Shown here piece after piece: positions 48,378 to 53,327 of a stretch of 53,327 nt of DNA. The position numbers and the translations under genes are program-made. The notes beneath the pieces were generated by a model. That model saw only the letters and a program-made list of their open reading frames with translations, was not told the DNA's origin and did not search any database. Positions within the stretch are counted from its first letter, which is position 1, and each line of letters starts with the position of its first letter. The DNA comes from a virus: IMG/VR virus record IMGVR_UViG_3300046791_000074, positions 1 through 53,327 of that record; one strand, written 5' to 3'.

Positions 48378-48970
48378 TTACTTCCTCTTCGACTCGCGTT
48401 CGGCCTTCTCGCCTAGGGCCATTGAGTAGGCCTTCAGCATTAGTACGTGGTACGGATCCTGATCAAGCAATCCACCTTCGTGCGGCAGTACTCGGTACTC
48501 CTTGCATATTGCTGCGATCTCGATCGCGAGTGCCGTCTCGGCGTCCGGTGCCCGGGAGAGCACCACAGAGGCGGCTACTCGCTGGATGAGTTTCCCGGAT
48601 CCTCATCGCCCGAGTCCTCGTCCTCGAAGTTGTTGAGCTCGTTCATGTACTTCTCGATCTCCTGGCCCACCTTCGGATCCAGCATCTCGACGTCGTTCGG
48701 GTCGGAGAGATTGAGGAGCTTGCCCTCAACCTTCTCCAGGTTGTGCTCTACGACGCACTGCTGGAATTCGTAGAGGTTCACCTTCTTGTTCGCCATGGCG
48801 ATTTCGCCCTCGACGTTCTTCGACTTTCCCTGAGTCTGGAACGTGAGTTTCATCATGGCGCGACGAGTCAGAATTTGTCCGTACGACATAGCACGGAGAG
48901 TAATGAAGCCCCCTGCCAGGGTCTTCAACTGATACGTCGTCGTTCCGGTATCTCGCACTGCGACAGGCAT
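48378..48970 (-). CDS. tail assembly chaperone GT, made by -1 frameshift
   Basis: Reading 127 codons from 48970, then slipping back one base on GGGAAAC (48590..48596), then 70 codons to 48378, gives a 197-residue fusion. Both frames are open over the join, and the second frame ORF has no RBS of its own. This is the established G/GT arrangement of lambda-like tails, placed directly before the tape measure. The fusion would coat the tape measure during assembly. Confidence 0.85.
48575..48970 (-). CDS. tail assembly chaperone G
   Basis: This 131-residue protein is the main product before the frameshift. It has a beta-rich N-terminal half, a helical middle (KVNLYEFQQCVVEHNLEKVEG) and an acidic C terminus. 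The start has a GGGAG box and a copy of GACCACAGGG lies 22 bases upstream (48992). It pairs with the tape measure and is not in the virion. Confidence 0.82.
   Translation of the reverse strand: MPVAVRDTGTTTYQLKTLAGGFITLRAMSYGQILTRRAMMKLTFQTQGKSKNVEGEIAMANKKVNLYEFQQCVVEHNLEKVEGKLLNLSDPNDVEMLDPKVGQEIEKYMNELNNFEDEDSGDEDPGNSSSE
48590..48596 (-). other. programmed -1 frameshift site GGGAAAC
   Basis: On the minus strand the zero frame reads CCG GGA AAC, so the heptamer G GGA AAC fits the canonical X XXY YYZ slippery pattern exactly. It lies five codons before the stop of the upstream frame. After slipping, the frame reads on into the downstream ORF ending at 48378. Confidence 0.88.
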
Positions 48971-49133
48971 TTCGTCTCCCTTAAGACTAGGCCCTGTGGT
49001 CTTTGATTCTCAGAGTACTCGTTTGAGTCTCTCTGTATTTCTAACCGAGTCTCTTGAAGTCTAATAGGAAATTCCCCTAGCTCAGGCCTCCTAAGTAACT
49101 AAGAGGATCTTGCTAGTTAGACTTCAAGAGATA
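48971..49133 (-). repeat. intergenic element, copy 3 of 3, with 15-bp inverted repeat
   Basis: TCTCTTGAAGTCTAA (49050..49064) and TTAGACTTCAAGAGA (49117..49131) are perfectly complementary around 52 bases. On the minus strand the order TATTAGAC, GAGAC, TTAGA and then GACCACAG matches copies 1 and 2. A 21-base run at 49103..49123 (starting GAGGATCTTG) is also shared with copy 1. It lies between tail tube and chaperone genes and may reduce readthrough after the abundant tube message. Confidence 0.68.
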
Positions 49134-50057
49134 CTAGGTGATGTTCTCCGTAGTCGTGATCGCAGCACCGTAAGCGTTGCCGGCTCCCAGTGTCCCGACG
49201 TACTCGATCGAGGCCCGCACCAAGTCACCCTGACCATCCAGGTTGACCTCGTACGTGTCCTTGACGGCTGTTGCTGCGACCAGCGAGATGATGTTGGCAC
49301 CCTGCGTAGCTGCGAGGGTGATCGACTGAGCGGTCAGCGCCTTGAAGGCGTCGTACTCAGTACGTGCTTCGAAGTCGCGCTCCGACTTGATGTTCACGTC
49401 CCGCTCGCCGTACGAGATGAACTGTGCACCCGTTCCGGTGTTCTTCAGACGGAAGGCCGGCTCTGCCTTGTCGTCGATCTTGAACTCGAACGTGTCGGCA
49501 TCGAAGACCTGAGAAGCCGTCGGGATCTGAAGCGAGTAGCTTCCCGCTCCGAACGGAACCGAGGTAGGCCAGGTAGGAGTGGGAGCTGACTGAACCAGCT
49601 CGTCTCTCCCGACGATGTCCGGCTTGAACATCAGCATGCCCTTGTCGATGCTGAACTCGAAGCCGCCGACGACGCAGCCGGAGTAGCCGAACACGATGCC
49701 GTTGCGGACGATCGTGATAGACAATGTCTTGAGAGGGATCGCCGAAGCGGAAGGCGTGAAGGTGTACACGTACGGACCCGCACCAGTCTTGATGAAGGTA
49801 GCTCTCGCTGCCATCAGGAAGTACGGGACACAGTCGTGCAACGCTTCCATCTCGATGTCACCGTTGACGAACGAGTCACCTGCGACGGCACCGACGACGT
49901 CGGGAGTCTGACGAATCGGCCGACGCCAGTTGGTGTCCTGTTCGTACTTCAGGGACTCCTTGTAGAACGGGACGTACTTGGTCGGTGCGAGGTAGGTTCC
50001 CGCGACCGTCTCGAGGGCAATGCCCATGATGCCTGATGCACCAATACCCGGAGCCAT
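49134..50057 (-). CDS. major tail (tube) protein
   Basis: This 307-residue protein has the size and beta-rich makeup of a siphovirus tail tube subunit. It starts GIGASGIMGIALETVAGTY, common in phage tube proteins, and ends with an Ig-like beta part. It lies just upstream of the chaperone genes, as expected. It would polymerise around the tape measure. Confidence 0.8.
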   Translation of the reverse strand: MAPGIGASGIMGIALETVAGTYLAPTKYVPFYKESLKYEQDTNWRRPIRQTPDVVGAVAGDSFVNGDIEMEALHDCVPYFLMAARATFIKTGAGPYVYTFTPSASAIPLKTLSITIVRNGIVFGYSGCVVGGFEFSIDKGMLMFKPDIVGRDELVQSAPTPTWPTSVPFGAGSYSLQIPTASQVFDADTFEFKIDDKAEPAFRLKNTGTGAQFISYGERDVNIKSERDFEARTEYDAFKALTAQSITLAATQGANIISLVAATAVKDTYEVNLDGQGDLVRASIEYVGTLGAGNAYGAAITTTENIT

Positions 50058-50329
50058 TAGTTGCTACCCCCTTCCTGCTTCGCAACCTGCACGGTTACAC
50101 CTTCGACGTCCTTGTAGGCCTCGAGGAGGGTGCGACCGAGCTCCCACTCCGTGACTCCCGTATCTGCAGAGACCACAGGGTGCTGATGAGCCACTCGGTA
50201 CGCTTCCGCTTCCGCTGCCGAGATCTTGTAGGTGTGACCGTTCTTGAAAATCCCGGTCAGACCCGTGATGTCGATCTCCCCGTCCTTGGGGAGGTTCGGG
50301 AAGTCGAACTTGACTGTGTACACGTACAC
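50057..50329 (-). CDS. small tail-region protein, unknown
   Basis: This 90-residue protein has a beta start (VYTVKFDFPNLP) and a helical C terminus. Its stop overlaps the tube start. It may be a minor tail or neck protein. The DNA carries a copy of GACCACAGGG (50171). Confidence 0.58.
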   Translation of the reverse strand: MYVYTVKFDFPNLPKDGEIDITGLTGIFKNGHTYKISAAEAEAYRVAHQHPVVSADTGVTEWELGRTLLEAYKDVEGVTVQVAKQEGGSN

Positions 50330-50332
50330 CTC

Positions 50333-50782
50333 CTAAGGATTGTTGGGGAGTCGTTCTTGGGATTGGATGTCGAACGTAACTCTGGTGGAACGCAATGTGG
50401 TGTTCTGCTTCTGGGAGTAACCCGACTGGACTTCAGACACGAAGCAGTGGATAGCATTCCCATAGAAGTTCGCCTGCGAGTTCAAGAGGTCGGTAATGGT
50501 CTCAGCTAGCAGGTCTGCATCCTTACGGTTGCTACCTACGTCCCTGAGCTCGCTGTGGTACACCATGACGTAGACCTGAAGAGCTACCTCAGTCATCCGT
50601 CCTGCACCATACAGTGCGGACTTCTTGACGTTGGGCTCTACGCATACAGCAGGTGAAACTGGAATGCGTTCCTGGTCTCCGTAGAAGACTCCACCCTCAG
50701 CGATGCCGAGGCTCTCTGCTTGGTCCTCGAACAGCTGCACGAGTACGTCGCAGGCTTCGGAGAGCTTGGTCACGAGTGCCAT
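50333..50782 (-). CDS. tail terminator-like protein
   Basis: This 149-residue protein starts at ATG 50782 touching the previous stop (TGATG). It has the alpha/beta pattern of tail terminators (Gp17/U-like), with a beta segment YVMVYHSELRDVG and a conserved start LVTKLSEACDVLVQLF. Its place between the morphogenesis protein and the tube gene supports a tail-capping role. Confidence 0.62.
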   Translation of the reverse strand: MALVTKLSEACDVLVQLFEDQAESLGIAEGGVFYGDQERIPVSPAVCVEPNVKKSALYGAGRMTEVALQVYVMVYHSELRDVGSNRKDADLLAETITDLLNSQANFYGNAIHCFVSEVQSGYSQKQNTTLRSTRVTFDIQSQERLPNNP

Positions 50783-51294
50783 CAGCGACCACTCCAACGC
50801 TTAACGATTCGCTCGTCCAACCACTTGGCGAAGACCTCAGCGATCTTGTCACCGTCCTCGTCCTGAAACATGATGAAAGGTCGAGCAGGAATAACTCCAC
50901 CTGCACCCTTACCACCCTTGCCCCCAGTCTGATGAATGTTGCCATACCAGACACCCTGTGGAAGACTTGTGAAGGTCGCAGACTCTTTGGTAATGGTCCA
51001 GAGGTTCAGCTGTTGGGCTGCACGCTTCAATGCACCAGTCTTGACCAGGAGACTCTTCGACATGTCGATGCCGAGCATCTGGTGGAACTCGATTGTAGTG
51101 TCGGCGTAGGGTGCCCACGCAGGACGACCCTGAGCATCGAAGTTCGCACGAAAGCTAGGAATGAGAACCTGCTGGATGGAGCGCTTCAGCGGTTCATTGA
51201 ATGATCTGATGTCGACGCCGAGCGCGTCAAGGTCCCGCTTCACGGATGCCAGTGAAGGCTTAAACTCCAGAACGAGAATGGGCTGCGCTGCCAT
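50782..51294 (-). CDS. phage virion morphogenesis protein (Mu G-like)
   Basis: This 170-residue protein matches the virion morphogenesis/tail completion family: VLIPSFRANFDAQGRPAWAP near residue 44, LLVKTGALKRAAQQ near 82, and IPARPFIMFQDEDGDKIAEV near 134. It would help join head and tail. The family is established as Mu gpG/HK97 gp10-like. Confidence 0.8.
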   Translation of the reverse strand: MAAQPILVLEFKPSLASVKRDLDALGVDIRSFNEPLKRSIQQVLIPSFRANFDAQGRPAWAPYADTTIEFHQMLGIDMSKSLLVKTGALKRAAQQLNLWTITKESATFTSLPQGVWYGNIHQTGGKGGKGAGGVIPARPFIMFQDEDGDKIAEVFAKWLDERIVKRWSGR

Positions 51295-51302
51295 GTCTCC
51301 TC

Positions 51303-51758
51303 CTAGAATTTAGTCTGCATTGAAAACGCGGCTGGACCGAGGCTCTGGTCGTCCCAAGTGGGGCACTCTGCTGACGAGGCGTCAGTGGGGTAGAACGCCG
51401 GAGCCCCGGAATCAACTGTTGGGTCGACTCCGGGGATCTCCGTCGTTCCATCTAGCAGGTTGACGAGCATGGCTTCCGCCATCTCCATCAACTTGTCCGC
51501 GTACGCGTTCGTGTCGTCGTTGTCGTCCGAGTACCGTTTGTTGTACATCCACGCGGCGTAGAACATCGCAATGATGGTCTTCACTACCGGAGGGGTGGTA
51601 AGCGTGGTTGTCCAGGTACTCGTATTGTACGTCGACCCGAGACGTGCGAGGACGGTCGAGGCGACCTGACCTTCGAGCCCACCATCGAGAGAAGATCCCA
51701 AGTCGAGCTTGGTGCGCTCGCACCAAACCTGAGCTTCCTCGACGATGATGTTCGACAT
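51303..51758 (-). CDS. head-tail connector-like protein
   Basis: This 151-residue protein is helical in the middle (VVKTIIAMFYAAWMYNKRYS) and acidic, as in gp6/Mu gp36-type connectors. It follows the small head genes and precedes the morphogenesis gene. The C-terminal third is Pro/Asp-rich. It would form the ring under the portal. Confidence 0.62.
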   Translation of the reverse strand: MSNIIVEEAQVWCERTKLDLGSSLDGGLEGQVASTVLARLGSTYNTSTWTTTLTTPPVVKTIIAMFYAAWMYNKRYSDDNDDTNAYADKLMEMAEAMLVNLLDGTTEIPGVDPTVDSGAPAFYPTDASSAECPTWDDQSLGPAAFSMQTKF

Positions 51759-51760
51759 GG

Positions 51761-52072
51761 TTAGGCCTTACCTGCCGGAGGTGCGACGGCCTTCTTGGCG
51801 GCCGGCGGGTTCGGGGAGGTCTGCTGCTCGGACTGGGCCTGCGCGTCGCCGAGTGCCTTCTGCAGCTGATCGATCCTCCGGAGGAGCTCTTCGCGCTCCT
51901 CGTCCTTGTCAGCCTGCGTCACGGCCGGCTCGCCGATGGCACCGTTCTCACGGAAGCCGTCCAGCACGTCGGCGGGAACCTTGTCGACCTTCGAACCCTC
52001 GGGGACGGAGACGCGCTGCCCGTCCTCGTCGATGTATTCGAGACCCGTGAGGGCCACTTCGTTGCGTGCCAT
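51761..52072 (-). CDS. small head-region protein
   Basis: This 103-residue protein starts at ATG 52072 (TAATG overlap). It has a beta start (EVALTGLEYIDEDGQRVSVP), a charged middle helix and a Pro/Ala-rich end. Its place after the capsid gene suggests a head completion or connector role. No family recognised. Confidence 0.6.
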   Translation of the reverse strand: MARNEVALTGLEYIDEDGQRVSVPEGSKVDKVPADVLDGFRENGAIGEPAVTQADKDEEREELLRRIDQLQKALGDAQAQSEQQTSPNPPAAKKAVAPPAGKA

Positions 52073-52287
52073 TAGTATGGCCTCCAAACGTTTGTCTGCG
52101 TCCCTGTGGTGCGGCGGGCGACAGCAACGCCCCCGTTGATCGCTGAGCGCGTCCGGTCGCTATTCACAATGGCCAACACGAGATTGCTCTGGTCGGTGAT
52201 CGAAGTCACCTTCGCAGAGACCCACTTGGCTCCGGGTGTGAGATAGGAAACGTTCGAGCCCAGACGAACAACGGAGGCATTGGCCAT
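52072..52287 (-). CDS. small beta-rich protein after the capsid gene
   Basis: This 71-residue protein is beta-rich with short hydrophobic strands. It touches both the capsid stop and the next start. Probably a minor head protein. No family recognised. Confidence 0.58.
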   Translation of the reverse strand: MANASVVRLGSNVSYLTPGAKWVSAKVTSITDQSNLVLAIVNSDRTRSAINGGVAVARRTTGTQTNVWRPY

Positions 52288-53291
52288 TACGCGATGGCCG
52301 CCTTGATGAGGTAGCCGGTGACGGACTTGCCGAAGTCACCCGAGGCGGGGTTGATCTCGTTGCCGACCAACTTGAGGTCGTAACGCCGCTGGGTGCGGAT
52401 GAGGTCGGACTTGCGGTGCTCTTCACGCCACCGGTCGGTCGTCATCACCTGGCCGCCGTAGCTCCAGACGAACTCGTAGCCGAAGGCCGGCAGCTTCAGA
52501 CCCGCACGCGGCGGGACCCAGGCGAGGAGGACATCCTTGCCCCACAGGTAGCCGACGGTGAGTGCGTTGCCTAGGGTACCCATCGGACCGGTACCGTAGC
52601 CGACACCGGGCACGATGACCCGCTGGATGCCGAAGACCGCGGCGATGATCTCCGGGGTCAGAATGGCGCGCTCGGAGTACTTGATGCGCTCGATGATGTC
52701 CGGGTGGTCCTCCAGGGTGCTCATCACCAGGTACGGGATGATCGCCGTGTTGGGCTCCATGAAGATCTTCGCGTGCACCGCGCGCATGCCCTTGCGGATG
52801 TCACCGATCGGGTCGGACGTGGCGTACGCGTCCCACTGGGTCGTACCGGCCGACAGCGTGACCGTGAGACCGGTCGCGTAGTTGGCTGCGGTGGTGACGA
52901 GGTTCTTCATGGCGATCTCGCGACCGAGCAGGATCTTGGCCGTCACCAACTCGGTGGCGTCACGATCCGGGGAGAAGGCCGAGTCGACGTTCTCCCGCTC
53001 CTCATCCGGGATCGCCATCTGGAGCGCGTGCTCCTGGGCGTAGTACGTGTCCTGGCTGACGGTGTAGCCGGGGATCTCGTTCGCTTCCGTACCCGGGGCA
53101 CGGTAGTCGGTCGTCTCCGCCAGCCACATCTCGCGGCCGAAGATGTAGTACTTGTCCGACTGCTTCTGGACCCCGACAGTGGGGAAGAGAGCTTCGCCGA
53201 CGAACGAGTTGTTCGGGAAACCGAGTGAGATCTGCGTGAGGATCGCATCGATGTGCGTTCCACCGGATCCGGTAGGACTCCAAACAGTCAC
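52287..53291 (-). CDS. major capsid protein
   Basis: This 334-residue protein has an HK97-fold pattern and resembles the phage major capsid protein E-like group: a conserved N-terminal loop with SFVGEALFPTVGVQKQSDKY (about 29..48), a long central helix region with NLVTTAANYATGL, PEIIAAVFGIQRVIV (about 214..228) and a C-terminal RWREEHRKSDLIRTQRRYDL segment (about 287..306). It forms the icosahedral shell. The start is GTG at 53291 after GGGAGGT. The decoration gene lies across the circle junction. Confidence 0.85.
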   Translation of the reverse strand: MTVWSPTGSGGTHIDAILTQISLGFPNNSFVGEALFPTVGVQKQSDKYYIFGREMWLAETTDYRAPGTEANEIPGYTVSQDTYYAQEHALQMAIPDEERENVDSAFSPDRDATELVTAKILLGREIAMKNLVTTAANYATGLTVTLSAGTTQWDAYATSDPIGDIRKGMRAVHAKIFMEPNTAIIPYLVMSTLEDHPDIIERIKYSERAILTPEIIAAVFGIQRVIVPGVGYGTGPMGTLGNALTVGYLWGKDVLLAWVPPRAGLKLPAFGYEFVWSYGGQVMTTDRWREEHRKSDLIRTQRRYDLKLVGNEINPASGDFGKSVTGYLIKAAIA

Positions 53292-53327
53292 AGCGTTTTA
53301 CCTCCCTTCCTGTTAGTAAGTGCCGCC
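53201..53327. repeat. 127-bp terminal direct repeat, right copy
   Basis: Identical to 1..127. It shows that the contig closes on itself. The major capsid start lies inside it. Confidence 0.97.

Noticed and set aside
1-53327. The 127-bp repeat as a true physical terminal repeat
   Set aside because: It lies inside the capsid/decoration genes and equals a usual assembler overlap, so it more likely reflects circular closure. Packaging type cannot be told from this.
1-53327. Integrase, CRISPR array, insertion sequence or clear lysogeny repressor
   Set aside because: I looked for recombinase motifs, regular repeat-spacer units and transposase patterns and found none. The small HTH protein at 20110 is not enough to claim lysogeny.

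Overview
This window is the whole genome of a tailed phage, most likely a siphovirus of an actinobacterial host. The first 127 bases are repeated exactly at the end (1..127 = 53201..53327), so the contig is circular and its unique length is 53,200 bases. The actinobacterial assignment is an inference. It rests on moderately GC-rich DNA, frequent GTG starts, a tail protein resembling the ReqiPepy6 Gp37 family, a Mu gp29-like (DUF935-type) portal, and a preQ0 DNA-modification cassette of a kind known from actinophages. I see no integrase, partition gene or convincing repressor, so a lytic lifestyle is the default reading.

Layout. The minus strand carries one long late block. It starts at 10651 with a putative small terminase and runs down through large terminase, portal, membrane proteins, a beta-helix spike, a 23-repeat fibre, a protease with a nested scaffold, and a head decoration protein. 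Across the circle junction it continues with the major capsid protein, head-tail connectors, tail tube, tail-assembly chaperones joined by a -1 frameshift, tape measure, baseplate proteins, a fibre, an amidase endolysin and a holin, ending at 40872. The plus strand (11120..40801) carries early and middle genes. Its left half, to about 24 kb, is mostly small unknown genes that overlap head to tail, plus a SNF2-type helicase. Its right half holds a Cas4-like nuclease, an exported protein, a GH26-like glycosidase, a Sak4-like ATPase, an SSB-like protein, a primase-helicase, the queC-queD-queE-folE-dpdA cassette, two MazG-like pyrophosphohydrolases, a uracil-DNA-glycosylase/PolA fusion, an HNH-like protein and a RuvC-like resolvase. 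A perfect 15-bp-stem hairpin at 40807..40864 separates the two convergent blocks.

How the genes fit together. FolE, QueD, QueE and QueC would make preQ0 from GTP, and DpdA would exchange it for guanine in the phage DNA. That should hide the DNA from many restriction enzymes. The polymerase lies directly downstream, overlaps dpdA, and carries an intact-looking Fe-S uracil-DNA-glycosylase domain at its N terminus. SSB-like, Sak4-like, Cas4-like and RuvC-like proteins form a recombination and replication set.

The most unusual signals are in the non-coding layer. A short motif, GACCACAGGG and near variants, is scattered over the genome far above chance and is often fused to a ribosome binding site. 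A related intergenic element occurs three times, each time upstream of that motif. Several intergenic gaps hold long perfect inverted repeats. Two divergently transcribed regions (10652..11119 and 12662..13075) hold promoters, operator-like repeats and an AT-rich tract.
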